Of a stretch of DNA of 32,462 nucleotides, positions 15,347-25,484 are shown one piece after another. Each line of letters opens with the position of its first letter. Position 1 is the stretch's first letter. Source of the stretch: Erythrobacteraceae bacterium (GTDB lineage: Bacteria > Pseudomonadota > Alphaproteobacteria > Sphingomonadales > Sphingomonadaceae); the NCBI GenBank assembly GCA_027489065.1, contig JAIYAM010000044.1, forward strand, positions 1 to 32,462, written 5' to 3'. The position numbers were made by a program, and so were the translations under genes. A model generated the notes under the pieces. The model was given only the letters and a program-made list of their open reading frames with translations, was not told the origin of the DNA and ran no database searches.

Positions 15347-16273
15347 TCAAACTCGCGGTGTTCTTTTCCGCATCATCCCCTCCTGCGCGACGCTCGCCAC
15401 GAGCTCGCCGGCGAGGTTGAAGATCCGCCCGCGGTTGAAGCCGCGCCCGCCGCCCGACCACGGCGCGTCGGTGGCGTAGAGGAGCCATTCGTCGGCGCGT
15501 GCATCGCGGTGGAACCAGATTGCGTGATCGAGGCTCGCGCCGACCAGCTCGTTGCGCATCCAGCTCAGACCATGCGGCAGCGCGCTGGTGCCGAGCAGGG
15601 TGAAGTCGCTGGCGTAGGTGATGATCGCCCGGTGCAATTCGGGCGTATCGTCCGGTCCGGTGATCGGAGCTGCGACCCGGAACCAGCTGTGCGCGCGGGG
15701 CTCGCGGGGTTCGCGGCTCATCCAATGCAGGGCATCGGTGGTGCGCATCTCGATGGGGCGCGGGCGCAGCATCATGCGGCGCTGCTGTTCGCTCAGGCGT
15801 TCGCCCCATTGCTCGGCCAGCTCGCGGCGCAGCTCGGTGTCGGGGCGTAGCGCGTCGGGACGGGCAACGTCGGGCATCGGCGAATCGAGGTGCTCGAGAC
15901 CCGCTTCGGGCTGCTGGAAGCTGGCAGTGAGGTTGAGGATCGGCACCGCAATGCCCTCCTCGTTCTCCTGCGCCGCCACGACCCGGCGGTTGGCGAAGCT
16001 CTTGCCGTCGAAGTCGCGTTCGATGCGGTATTCGATCGGGGCCCCCTCGCGCCCGCCGCGCAGGAAGTAGGCATGGAGCGAGTGGGCCTGCTTGCCGCCG
16101 GCCACGGTTGCCTGCGCCGCCTGCATCGCCTGGGCGAGCACCTGCCCGCCGAACACCCGTCCGATGCCGTCGGCCTGCGGCGGGCCGACGAAGAGATCGG
16201 CGGCGCGCTTTTCGACGGTGAGGAGCCGGATCAGACCGGCGACCAGCTTTTCGTTGGTGGGGGTGTCGCTCAT
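15347..16273 (-). CDS. tesB: Acyl-CoA thioesterase II
   Basis: A 308-residue double-hotdog thioesterase that hydrolyses acyl-CoA to free fatty acid and CoA. Features: VFGGQVLAQAMQAAQATV in the first hotdog (about residues 38-55), HSLHAYFLRGG around 65-75 and, in the second hotdog, SLDHAIWFH with the catalytic Asp. C-terminal GRGFNRGRIFNLAGELVASVAQEGMMR is a strong TesB signature. The ATG at 16273 gives the usual N-terminus (EKLVAGLIRLLTVEK); upstream codons do not look family-like. It begins 23 bases after the stop of the cupin-like gene on the same strand, so it may be the third gene of a GNAT-cupin-thioesterase transcript. Confidence 0.94.
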   Translation of the reverse strand: MSDTPTNEKLVAGLIRLLTVEKRAADLFVGPPQADGIGRVFGGQVLAQAMQAAQATVAGGKQAHSLHAYFLRGGREGAPIEYRIERDFDGKSFANRRVVAAQENEEGIAVPILNLTASFQQPEAGLEHLDSPMPDVARPDALRPDTELRRELAEQWGERLSEQQRRMMLRPRPIEMRTTDALHWMSREPREPRAHSWFRVAAPITGPDDTPELHRAIITYASDFTLLGTSALPHGLSWMRNELVGASLDHAIWFHRDARADEWLLYATDAPWSGGGRGFNRGRIFNLAGELVASVAQEGMMRKRTPRV

Positions 16274-16296
16274 GGCGCGAGGCCATGCCCCACGCT

Positions 16297-17175
16297 TTAC
16301 GCGCGCGTCAATCCCAGCTTGCGCATGAGCCGGAAGGCATAGGCCTTGGCGTAGTTCTGATGGGGAAAGCGGCCGGGCGCCCTTGGGCTCAGCCCGCGCT
16401 GGCGCAGCATGGCGTTGAGGATGCGCGCGTCGCTCTCGCGGTAGCTCCATTCGCTGCGCCACGTGATCGACAGCGAGACCGAAGGGCTGGGGCCGTTCTT
16501 CACGAAGTGCGGCGCCATGACCGGCACGAACAGCGCCTCGCCGGGGCTGAGCGGGAAGGGGGTGCCGTGGGCGAGGAAGCCATCGTTCCACTTCAGCTCG
16601 CGCGGACCGCCCGAATGGTAGGTCTCGTGCGCCTCGTCCGGCACGAAGCGGGTGTCGCCTGCCGGGAACTGGGTCATCACCTTGGTGCCGCGGATCTGGA
16701 GCAGGATGTTGTGCTCCGGATCGAAATGGTAGGGCGTGACCGAATTGGGGCTCGACACGAAGATGAAGCCCTGCGGGGTCAGCATCGCGCCGGTCGCTGC
16801 CTCTATTTCGGGGCGGATTTCTTCCAGCAGGCCCAGCAGCAGATCACGGTATTGCGGCACCTGTTCGATGTTCTTGAGCACCGCCCAGCTTTCGGCCTCG
16901 GCGACCTTGCGGATCGTTTCCGCGATGGTCAGGCCGTTGGACCGCGGCTTGCCGTCGACCCCGATCGGCAGATCGCCGCGGTTGTATTCGACGCTCTTGA
17001 GCGGCAGCCGCTCGGCGAGCTGCGCCAGCGCCTCGATCTCGAGCAGCGGGTGGCTGGTGAGCGCATGGGTCAGGATGTGCGGCTTTTCCGGGTAGTGCGC
17101 GGCGAATTTCGCGCGCGCGCCCTGATCGAAAACCGGCGTGGCAAGCGCGTCTGCAAAGCGGGCGGGGGCGTTCAT
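16297..17175 (-). CDS. Cupin-like (JmjC/cupin_8) putative iron-dependent oxygenase
   Basis: A 292-residue protein with the features of cupin_8/JmjC-type iron and 2-oxoglutarate dioxygenases. The iron site would be the H-x-D of TPYHFDPEHNILLQIRG near residue 147 with a distal His in APHFVKNG near residue 230. The sequence between them (GTKVMTQFPAGD) follows the usual beta-barrel pattern. Relatives hydroxylate proteins or small molecules, but no substrate can be assigned. The ATG overlaps the stop of the upstream acyltransferase gene by 4 bases (17172-17175), so the two are likely coupled and may act on one pathway. Its C-terminus is basic and helical (about the last 40 residues). Confidence 0.82.
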   Translation of the reverse strand: MNAPARFADALATPVFDQGARAKFAAHYPEKPHILTHALTSHPLLEIEALAQLAERLPLKSVEYNRGDLPIGVDGKPRSNGLTIAETIRKVAEAESWAVLKNIEQVPQYRDLLLGLLEEIRPEIEAATGAMLTPQGFIFVSSPNSVTPYHFDPEHNILLQIRGTKVMTQFPAGDTRFVPDEAHETYHSGGPRELKWNDGFLAHGTPFPLSPGEALFVPVMAPHFVKNGPSPSVSLSITWRSEWSYRESDARILNAMLRQRGLSPRAPGRFPHQNYAKAYAFRLMRKLGLTRA

Positions 17176-18314
17176 GTCGTGCTCCTCGTGCGTGTCTCGT
17201 AGGCCATCAGCAGCCGGAACAGGCCGCGCTTCAGGGGCCCGCCGATGGCGATATTGCGGCTCACCATCCGGCGGCCGCCCCGCCACAGGCGTTCGATCAT
17301 CGGGTGGCCCTCGGCGGCGCAGCTGTCGGCCCATTCGACCTCGGGCCGCTCGAGCAGGACGAGGTTCTCCAGCTGCAGCAGCATCCCTGGAGAAAAGCGC
17401 GCATAGGCTTCGTCGAAAGCGGTCTTGAAGCTGAAGGCGCCGGGCGGGGTGATGAAGTTCACCAGCATGGCGATCGCCCGGCCGTCGAGCCGCAGCGCCA
17501 GCCGTTCGAGCCGGCCCGCGGCGGCTGCGCCTGCCAGCGCCTCGGTGAAGAGCGCCGCCGTATCGGGCGCGCTGGCAAGCGCGGAGCCCGCCTCGCCTTT
17601 CCATCCGGCGGCTTCGAGCGCGAGGAACTCGGCGGTCCATGCGGCAAGATCTGCGTCACCCTCCAACCGCTCGAAGGTGAGGGTGCCCTCCTCGGCGAGG
17701 CGATTGTGCTGGCGGCGCAGTTCCTTGCGTTTCTTGGCGCTCATCGCGGCTTCGAGGTAGTCCGCCGCACTCCCGCCGCCTGTCAGGAGGGCGCGGGTCT
17801 CCTCCGCGGCGGCGTAATGCGCGCGGGAGCGTTCGGCGAGCACCCCTTCGAGCGCGGCATGAGCGGGCCCCTCGGCGGGAAGCAGCGGCAGGTGCGCGAA
17901 CAGGGCGCGGCCCGCATGGCGGTCGAAGTGGTCAAGCAGGTCGCACCAGAAGGCGTGCTCGTGCCCGGCGGCGATCAGCGGGACGCCGCCAAAGGCGTTG
18001 GGATGAAGCCAGCCGCGCACGTTGGGAACACGGCGGCCGTAGTAGTCGGCGCTGCGCAGCAACGGCATGACGCCGCCAAGCCGTCCCATGTGGAACCACG
18101 CCGCGATGCGAACATCGCCGGCACTGTCGAAATGCCGCAGCGAGGGGATGAGATACCACGGCTCGAAAAAGGGATTGGGCTCGCCAGCGCGGCTGACGAG
18201 GCGTTCCCATCCGGACAGGAACGTAGGCTCGGACACCTCGGCAGCCGTCAGCAGCCGTAGCTCGCCTTGCGGCTGTTGAGCCGGGGCAAAGCTGCCCGCT
18301 GCCTCCATTTGCAT
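17172..18314 (-). CDS. GNAT / FemAB-like (BioF2-type) acyltransferase
   Basis: A 380-residue protein with the layout of the CelD/BcsL and FemAB-like acyltransferases: two GNAT folds joined by a basic linker. The first half holds FFEPWYLIPSLRHF and MPLLRSADYYGRRVPNVRGW. The linker at about 185-205 is strongly basic (SAKKRKELRRQHNRLAEEG), a hallmark of the group. The second half includes LDGRAIAMLVNFITPPGAFSFKTAFDEAYARFSPGMLLQLENL, the typical acyl-donor region. Relatives transfer amino-acyl or acyl groups to cell-envelope molecules. Two in-frame ATGs (18314 and 18308) are possible starts. It overlaps the cupin-like gene by ATGA. The substrate is unknown. Confidence 0.85.
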   Translation of the reverse strand: MQMEAAGSFAPAQQPQGELRLLTAAEVSEPTFLSGWERLVSRAGEPNPFFEPWYLIPSLRHFDSAGDVRIAAWFHMGRLGGVMPLLRSADYYGRRVPNVRGWLHPNAFGGVPLIAAGHEHAFWCDLLDHFDRHAGRALFAHLPLLPAEGPAHAALEGVLAERSRAHYAAAEETRALLTGGGSAADYLEAAMSAKKRKELRRQHNRLAEEGTLTFERLEGDADLAAWTAEFLALEAAGWKGEAGSALASAPDTAALFTEALAGAAAAGRLERLALRLDGRAIAMLVNFITPPGAFSFKTAFDEAYARFSPGMLLQLENLVLLERPEVEWADSCAAEGHPMIERLWRGGRRMVSRNIAIGGPLKRGLFRLLMAYETRTRSTT

Positions 18315-18439
18315 CGCCGTTAACCCTGCCTAGCTGCCCCCTTGCGGGCTCTTCGAGGGGTGATGACACAGGGCGATTAAGAAAGCCTCAGCGTGGCTAC
18401 AGCCTGTCCGAGGCGGGGACAGGGGGCAGGGCAAAGATA

Positions 18440-18469
18440 AACCCCGCCGGGATCGCTCCCGGCGGGGTT
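18440..18469 (-). terminator. Rho-independent terminator downstream of hppA
   Basis: A perfect 13-bp GC-rich stem (AACCCCGCCGGGA with TCCCGGCGGGGTT) surrounds a 4-base loop. On the minus strand it is followed by TATCTTTG, and on the plus strand by GAGTCTTTT, so it may act in both directions. It lies about 90 bases past the hppA stop, after two copies of a short repeat. Confidence 0.85.
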
Positions 18470-18481
18470 GAGTCTTTTGCG

Positions 18482-18507
18482 GCCCTACCACTTCGCTACT
18501 TGAGGGC
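18482..18507. repeat. Copy 1 of a 26-bp hairpin repeat, hppA 3' region
   Basis: It starts GCCCTACCACTTCGC and ends TACTTGAGGGC, so the ends are 5-bp inverted repeats (GCCCT/AGGGC). It differs from copy 2 at one base (A for G at position 9 of the unit). It sits between the terminator and copy 2. Confidence 0.85.
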
Positions 18508-18515
18508 GATTTTAT

Positions 18516-18541
18516 GCCCTACCGCTTCGCTACTTGAGGGC
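18516..18541. repeat. Copy 2 of a 26-bp hairpin repeat, hppA 3' region
   Basis: A direct copy of the unit at 18482-18507, eight bases downstream of it, with the same GCCCT/AGGGC ends. The inside can form a second short stem (TAGCG/CGGTA with one mismatch on the minus strand). It ends 17 bases from the hppA stop. The same core also occurs at 13053-13074 inside the carotenoid oxygenase gene. Confidence 0.85.
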
Positions 18542-18558
18542 CGGAATGGATCAGTCGA

Positions 18559-20652
<2,094 letters not shown>

Positions 20653-20850
20653 GAGCAATCCCCTCTCGTCGTTATATCGCATCCCTCACGGGTTGCGTGC
20701 GCCTCGTTGATCCCATGGGCGCGAGGGGCACAGTCATAGGGGTTCGGGTCTTGCTGGCAAGCCTCAGAGGAGGCGGCAACGGCGGATTTGCGACGGTTTC
20801 AGCAGTTTTGTGAGGGCCCCAGCGGCGCGGGTCCCCGCTCCCCGCGGCGC

Positions 20851-21708
20851 TCAGCCGTGGCGGTAGCCCAGGCTTGCAGGGTCGCTCAGCGCCTCGCTGC
20901 CGAGGATCAGGGGGGCTTCGGTGAGCGGGATGACGCTGCCGATCCGGTGCGCTGCGACCGGAAGCTGCGCCGAGGCAGGGGCGGTGAACAGCAACTCGTA
21001 ATCGTCGCCCCAGCGAATGGCTTCGTCCGCCCTTTCACGGTCCGCGACCGGGATGGCGGTTGGATCGAGCCTCAGCGTAACCCTACTCGCTCCGGCCAGG
21101 CGCCATGCGTCTAGTAGCAGCCCGTCCGAGACGTCCATCATCGCGCTCACCAGCGGGGCGAGGGCCTGGCCCTCGGCGAGGCGCGGCACGGGGCGGTCGA
21201 AGGCGGCGCGGTGCTCCGCCGCGCCCTCGAAGCCGAGCATCGCGCGGCCGACCGGGCCGGTGAGAAAGACCGCATCGCCCGGCACCGCGCCGCTGCGCGA
21301 GGGCACCGGAGTGTGGGTCGCCCGCCCGATGGCGGTCAGGCCGAAGCTGCGGGGGCCGTCACCTGCCACGGTATCGCCGCCGAGCAAGGGCGCGCCGAAG
21401 GCCTCCAGAGCCTCCCGCAACCCCCTGAGAAAGCGCGCATCTTCCTGCCCCAGCATATGCCCGAGCAATACCCCCACCGGCTCCGCGCCCTTGGCCGCGA
21501 GGTCCGAGAGGTTGGTCGCGACCAGCTTCCAGGCGACGTCGGCCATGTCGGCTTGCGCGCGGAAGTGGGTGCCTTCGACCATCATGTCGTGGGTGATGAC
21601 CAGCGTTTCGCTGCCAAGGCTGAGGACCGCGCAATCGTCCATCAGCCCGCGCGCTCCGGGATGGAGGGGGAGGGCGCGCAAGGCTGCGATGAAATCCGGC
21701 TCGTTCAT
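20851..21708 (-). CDS. thiL: Thiamine-monophosphate kinase
   Basis: A 285-residue enzyme that phosphorylates thiamine monophosphate to thiamine pyrophosphate with ATP. Family motifs: MDDCAVLSLGSETLVITHDMMVEGTHF (residues 23-50) with the magnesium-binding Asp residues, WKLVATNLSDLAAKGAEPVG, LLGGDTVAGDG, MMDVSDGLLLDAWRLA and, near the C-terminus, WGDDYELLFTAP. Length is at the short end for ThiL but typical for sphingomonads. It lies downstream of nusB on the same strand across a 184-base gap that holds a parS site and a tandem array, and upstream of hppA. The parS site begins only 45 bases before the ATG, so ParB binding there might influence its transcription. Confidence 0.94.
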   Translation of the reverse strand: MNEPDFIAALRALPLHPGARGLMDDCAVLSLGSETLVITHDMMVEGTHFRAQADMADVAWKLVATNLSDLAAKGAEPVGVLLGHMLGQEDARFLRGLREALEAFGAPLLGGDTVAGDGPRSFGLTAIGRATHTPVPSRSGAVPGDAVFLTGPVGRAMLGFEGAAEHRAAFDRPVPRLAEGQALAPLVSAMMDVSDGLLLDAWRLAGASRVTLRLDPTAIPVADRERADEAIRWGDDYELLFTAPASAQLPVAAHRIGSVIPLTEAPLILGSEALSDPASLGYRHG

Positions 21709-21752
21709 GGGCGCAACCGCCTTAACCCCTCGCGGCCAGTCTGTCGAAGGCG

Positions 21753-21768
21753 TGTTCCACGTGAAACA
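21753..21768. other. parS centromere-like site (ParB binding)
   Basis: The 16 bases TGTTCCACGTGAAACA match the bacterial chromosomal parS consensus (TGTTNCACGTGAAACA) with no mismatch, counted on either strand. The site lies in the nusB-thiL gap. ParB loads at such sites, which are nearly always clustered around the chromosome origin. parA and parB are not in this window. Chance occurrence of an exact 16-base match is very unlikely. Confidence 0.88.
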
Positions 21769-21789
21769 CCGCTTCAGAGCCCCTCTGGA

Positions 21790-21877
21790 GGGGGTCTAGC
21801 GGGGGTCTAGCAGGGGTCAAGCAGGGGTCTGGACGGAGTCTGGCAGGGGTCTGGACGGAGTCTGGCAGGGGTCTGGC
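21790..21877. repeat. Tandem array of eight 11-bp units, 21 bases from parS
   Basis: Eight consecutive 11-base units with no gaps: GGGGGTCTAGC twice, AGGGGTCAAGC, then AGGGGTCTGGA and CGGAGTCTGGC alternating twice, and AGGGGTCTGGC last. The middle part is therefore also a perfect 22-bp duplication (21823-21844 and 21845-21866). The last unit runs into ACCCC and can form a GGGGT/ACCCC hairpin (21868-21882). The array is not coding on the minus strand and lies between the nusB stop and the parS site. Confidence 0.92.
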
Positions 21878-21892
21878 ACCCCTCAACCGCCG

Positions 21893-22360
21893 TCAGGCCC
21901 GCGCCTCTTTCGCCACTGCATCGAGGATGCCGTTGACGAACTTGGCCTGCCCGTCATCGAAGAAGGCCTTGGCGACCTCGACATATTCGTTGATCGCCAC
22001 CGCTGCGGGCACATCTGCGCGGGCGATGATCTCGTAGGTTCCGGCGCGCAGCACCTGGAGCATCGCCTTGTCGAGCCGCGTGAGGCTCCAGCCGCTGGCG
22101 AGCTTGGCCGCGACCAGCGCGTCGATCTCGTCGCGGCGGGCATCCACCCCGCGCACCACATCGTCGAAGAACGGCATCTCGGCATCCGCATATTCGGCAT
22201 CGTCGAAGTCGTCTTCATCGATGGTGCGGCCCAGGCGGTGCTGGTGGAACTCGTCGAGCAGCCGCGCCAGTGCGGTGCCTTCCATGTGCTGCTGATACAG
22301 CGCCTGGACGGCAGCAAGCCGTGCAGCCGAACGGGCTTTGGAGCGGGCAGGAGAGTTCAT
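21893..22360 (-). CDS. nusB: Transcription antitermination factor NusB
   Basis: A 155-residue RNA-binding helical protein that joins NusE (S10) at boxA in rRNA leader antitermination. Family text is clear: ARLAAVQALYQQHMEG at the N-terminus, LTRLDKAMLQVLRAGTYEII and VPAAVAINEYVEVAKAFFDDGQAKFVNGILDAV at the C-terminus. An acidic insert around residues 45-70 (DEDDFDDAEYADAEMPFF) is common in alphaproteobacterial NusB. The ATG overlaps the hisD stop by 4 bases (22357-22360), so translation is probably coupled to hisD. Downstream lie the tandem array, parS and thiL. Confidence 0.94.
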   Translation of the reverse strand: MNSPARSKARSAARLAAVQALYQQHMEGTALARLLDEFHQHRLGRTIDEDDFDDAEYADAEMPFFDDVVRGVDARRDEIDALVAAKLASGWSLTRLDKAMLQVLRAGTYEIIARADVPAAVAINEYVEVAKAFFDDGQAKFVNGILDAVAKEARA

Positions 22361-23655
22361 CGGATCCTCAGTTCCACGGACTTGGCGTGGGCGGGTAGCC
22401 CCTCGGCATGGGCGAGGGTGGCGGCGGCAGGGCCGACCGCGCTGAAGGAGGCGGCATCGAGGCCGAGGAAGCTGGTGCGCTTCATGAAATCGAGCACCGA
22501 AAGCCCGCTCGAAAAGCGTGCTCTGCGGCCCGTGGGCAGCACGTGGTTCGGACCCGCGACGTAATCGCCGACCGCCTCGGGCGTCATCCGGCCGAGGAAG
22601 ATGCTGCCTGCGTGGCGGATGCTCTTCAAGTAAGGCTCGGGATCGTCGACCGCGATCTCGACATGCTCGGCGGCGAGGCGGTTGGCGAGCGCCGGTGCTT
22701 CGGCCAGAAGGTCGCTCACCACGATCATCACGCCGTGCGCGTCCCAGCTCGTCCGGGCGGTCTTGGCGGTCGAAAGCTGGCTGATCTGGAGATCGATGCA
22801 ATCCTCGACCTGCCGCGCGAAGGCCTCGTCGTCGGTGATGAGGATCGACTGCGAGGTCGGGTCATGCTCGGCTTGAGAGAGCAGATCGGCAGCGATCCAA
22901 TCGGGATCGTTCTTGCCGTCGGCGATCACGAGGATCTCCGAAGGCCCGGCCACCATGTCGATGCCGACGACGCCGTAAAGCTGGCGCTTGGCCTCGGCGA
23001 CCCAGGCGTTGCCGGGGCCGGTGATGACATCGACGGGCTTGATGCGCTGGGTGCCATAGGCGAGCGCGCCGACCGCCTGCGCCCCGCCGACACGCCAGAT
23101 CTCGTCCACGCCGGCAATGTGCGCAGCCGCCAGCACCAGCGGATTGGCGGTGCCCTTTGGCGTGGGAGTGACGACCACCAGCCGCTCGACACCCGCAACC
23201 CGCGCGGGGATCGCGTTCATCAGCAGCGAGGAGGGATAGGCCGCGCGGCCCCCCGGAACGTAGAGCCCGGCAGCATCGACCGGCCGCCAGATCGCACCGA
23301 GCCTGACGCCCGCCGCATCGACATAGTCGCGGTCGGTCGGAAGCTGCGCCTCGTGATAGGCGCGGATGCGCGCAGCGGCGAGTTCGAGCGCGTCGCGCAA
23401 GGTCGGATCGAGGTCGCGATAGGCCTGCTCGCAGCGTTCGCGGGTGATGATCCAGTCGCTGTCCTCGACCAGCGCATAGCCGTCGAAACGCTGGGTGTAT
23501 TCGACCAGCGCCGCATCGCCGCGGCCTTTGACCGCTTGCAGAATGCCCGAGACCTGACCTGCGACATCGCTGTCGGATTCGCGCCGGGCATCGACGATGC
23601 GATCGAACCTCGCCTCGAAGTCAGGCGCATTGGCGTAGAGCAGCGAAACGGTCAT
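22357..23655 (-). CDS. hisD: Histidinol dehydrogenase
   Basis: A 432-residue enzyme that oxidises L-histidinol to L-histidine in two NAD-dependent steps, the last reactions of histidine synthesis. Motifs: [25 protein letters not shown] (residues 125-150), [35 protein letters not shown] (with the zinc-site Gln and His) and [28 protein letters not shown] near the C-terminus. The start is the ATG at 23655, which overlaps the hisG stop by ATGA (23652-23655). It forms a tight hisG-hisD-nusB set in which each gene overlaps the next. Expression should follow hisG; no attenuator-like leader is visible in the very short upstream region. Confidence 0.97.
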   Translation of the reverse strand: MTVSLLYANAPDFEARFDRIVDARRESDSDVAGQVSGILQAVKGRGDAALVEYTQRFDGYALVEDSDWIITRERCEQAYRDLDPTLRDALELAAARIRAYHEAQLPTDRDYVDAAGVRLGAIWRPVDAAGLYVPGGRAAYPSSLLMNAIPARVAGVERLVVVTPTPKGTANPLVLAAAHIAGVDEIWRVGGAQAVGALAYGTQRIKPVDVITGPGNAWVAEAKRQLYGVVGIDMVAGPSEILVIADGKNDPDWIAADLLSQAEHDPTSQSILITDDEAFARQVEDCIDLQISQLSTAKTARTSWDAHGVMIVVSDLLAEAPALANRLAAEHVEIAVDDPEPYLKSIRHAGSIFLGRMTPEAVGDYVAGPNHVLPTGRRARFSSGLSVLDFMKRTSFLGLDAASFSAVGPAAATLAHAEGLPAHAKSVELRIR

Positions 23656-24332
23656 GCGGCGCTCCTTGTCGCAACGTCGCGCCGGAAGGCGTCGACCAGC
23701 GCGGCGACGCGGCGGTCGGTCTTCAGCGCGGTGCGGTTGACGATCAGCCGCGCGGAGATTTCGATGATCACGTCGGTCTCGACGAGGCCGTTTTCCTTGA
23801 GCGTCTTGCCGGTCGAGACGAGGTCGACGATCTGGCGCGCCAGGCCCAATGAGGGGGCAAGCTCCATCGCGCCGTTGAGCTTCACGCATTCGGCCTGCAC
23901 GCCTGCTGCCTCGAAGTGGCGGCGGGTGAGGCTCGGATACTTGGTCGCGACGCGCAGGTGGCTGACGGCGCCCGCTTCCTCGGTGTCGGAGGCGAGGCGC
24001 GCCACCGACAGGCGGCACAGCCCGATCCCGAGATCGACCGGCGCGTAGAGGTCCGCGTAGTCGAATTCCTCGATCACGTCGGAGCCGACGATCCCGACCT
24101 GCGCCGCGCCGTGGGCCACGAAGGTCGCGACATCGAAGGCGCGCACGCGGATGAGGCGCATGTCGGCGCGGTTCGTGGCGAAGGCCAGCGCGCGGCTCTT
24201 GGGATCGTGGAACTCGGCCTCGGGCTCCACACCGGCGCGCGCCATCACCGGCAGCGCCTCGTCGAGAATGCGCCCCTTGGGGACAGCGAAGGTCAGCTGT
24301 CCGGGATTGTCGGAATTGCCATTGAGGGTCAT
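23652..24332 (-). CDS. hisG: ATP phosphoribosyltransferase, short form
   Basis: A 226-residue catalytic subunit for the first step of histidine synthesis: ATP plus PRPP gives phosphoribosyl-ATP. Recognisable parts are [18 protein letters not shown] (residues 13-30), [32 protein letters not shown] and the PRPP loop in [22 protein letters not shown]. The length marks the short form (HisG-S), which lacks the C-terminal regulatory domain. In other bacteria it works with the HisZ subunit; no hisZ lies in this window. The start ATG at 24332 is 39 bases from the start of the divergent DUF2332 gene. A weak promoter on the minus strand (TTGCCC, 16 bases, TTAAGT) could sit in that gap. Confidence 0.95.
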   Translation of the reverse strand: MTLNGNSDNPGQLTFAVPKGRILDEALPVMARAGVEPEAEFHDPKSRALAFATNRADMRLIRVRAFDVATFVAHGAAQVGIVGSDVIEEFDYADLYAPVDLGIGLCRLSVARLASDTEEAGAVSHLRVATKYPSLTRRHFEAAGVQAECVKLNGAMELAPSLGLARQIVDLVSTGKTLKENGLVETDVIIEISARLIVNRTALKTDRRVAALVDAFRRDVATRSAA

Positions 24333-24371
24333 GATTGGCCGCGCACTTAAGGCTGGGACGGCGAAAGGGCA

Positions 24372-25484
24372 ATGGGAATGGGCGATAAGGGCCAAGGGAA
24401 TTCGGCGCGTCCGGCGTATGAATTCGTCGACATGAACACCGCCGGGCCGGGCGCGGTGGCGACGGCCTTCGCCAATCAGGTCGCCTATTGCGATACCGCC
24501 GGCGCGCCCATCACGGCGCGGGTGGTGGGCGCCATTGCGGCGGTGCTGGCGTCGGGAGCAGGGGGCGAACTGCTCGAGCGGGTGCGCGGCTGGCAAGGCG
24601 CGCCGCTCGCCGATGCGCTGCCCTTGCGGGTGGCGGGCGGTATTCATGCGCTGCACCTGGCGGGTGTCGCGCCTGCGCTGGCTCCGATCTACGCGGGCGA
24701 GGACGCTGACGATGCGGCGGTGATTGCTGACGTCATGGCGACGCACGAGGCGGCGCTGCTGCCGTGGCTGGACGGCCCGCCGCAGACCAACGAGGCGGGG
24801 CGCTCGGCCAATTTCATTGCGGCGATGCTGTGGCTCGCCGAGCGGGGACTGCCTGCCCGGTTCGAATGCTTGGAGATCGGTTCGAGCGCGGGGATCAACC
24901 TGATGCTGGACCGCTACCGCTATGATCTGGGCGGCGTGGTGGTCGGCCCGGAGGCGCCGGTCATGGACTTCGGCCCAGAATGGCGCGGCGCGCCTCCGCC
25001 CGCGCGGGAGATTGCCATCGTCGGCACGAGGGGCTGCGATGTCGCGCCGGTCGACCTCACCGATCCGGCGCAGGCGCTCAGGCTCAAGGCCTATATCTGG
25101 CCCGAACACACGGTCCGCTTCGCGCGGATGGACGCGGCGGTGCGGGCTGCGTCCGAGCGCAAGCCCGATCTGGTCGCGGCCACCGCCGCCGATTTCGTCG
25201 AGGCCGAGCTGGCCAAGCCGCAGGAGGCGGGCACCACGCGGATGCTGATGCACTCGATCGTGTGGCAATATGTCCCCGCCGACCAGCAGGCGCGGGTGAC
25301 GGCGGCCATGGAAGCGGCAGGCGCCAAGGCGACGCCGGAGCACCCGCTCGCGTGGGTGCAGGTCGAGGCCGACCGCTCGGTGCACCGCCACAAGCTGACG
25401 GTACGCTACTGGCCGGACGGGGCGGAGGAGGTGCAGCTTGCCTGGTCGCACCCCCACGGCGCGGATGTGGAGTGGCTGGCCTAG
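24372..25484 (+). CDS. DUF2332 family protein
   Basis: A 370-residue protein matching the DUF2332 family, which has no established function. A glycine-containing motif, [24 protein letters not shown] (about residues 162-186), resembles motif I of SAM-dependent methyltransferases, and [15 protein letters not shown] near 290 resembles the later strands of that fold. Methyltransferase activity is therefore a guess. Two ATGs (24372 and 24378) are possible starts; GAAAGGG is better spaced for the second. A third at 24432 lacks a ribosome binding site. It is divergent from hisG with only about 40 bases between start codons, and its stop TAG shares the palindrome CTAG with the convergent hydrolase gene. 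Confidence 0.87.
   Translation: MGMGDKGQGNSARPAYEFVDMNTAGPGAVATAFANQVAYCDTAGAPITARVVGAIAAVLASGAGGELLERVRGWQGAPLADALPLRVAGGIHALHLAGVAPALAPIYAGEDADDAAVIADVMATHEAALLPWLDGPPQTNEAGRSANFIAAMLWLAERGLPARFECLEIGSSAGINLMLDRYRYDLGGVVVGPEAPVMDFGPEWRGAPPPAREIAIVGTRGCDVAPVDLTDPAQALRLKAYIWPEHTVRFARMDAAVRAASERKPDLVAATAADFVEAELAKPQEAGTTRMLMHSIVWQYVPADQQARVTAAMEAAGAKATPEHPLAWVQVEADRSVHRHKLTVRYWPDGAEEVQLAWSHPHGADVEWLA

Noticed and set aside
21790..21877. The tandem array as a CRISPR
   Set aside because: The units are 11 bases long and directly adjacent with no spacers.
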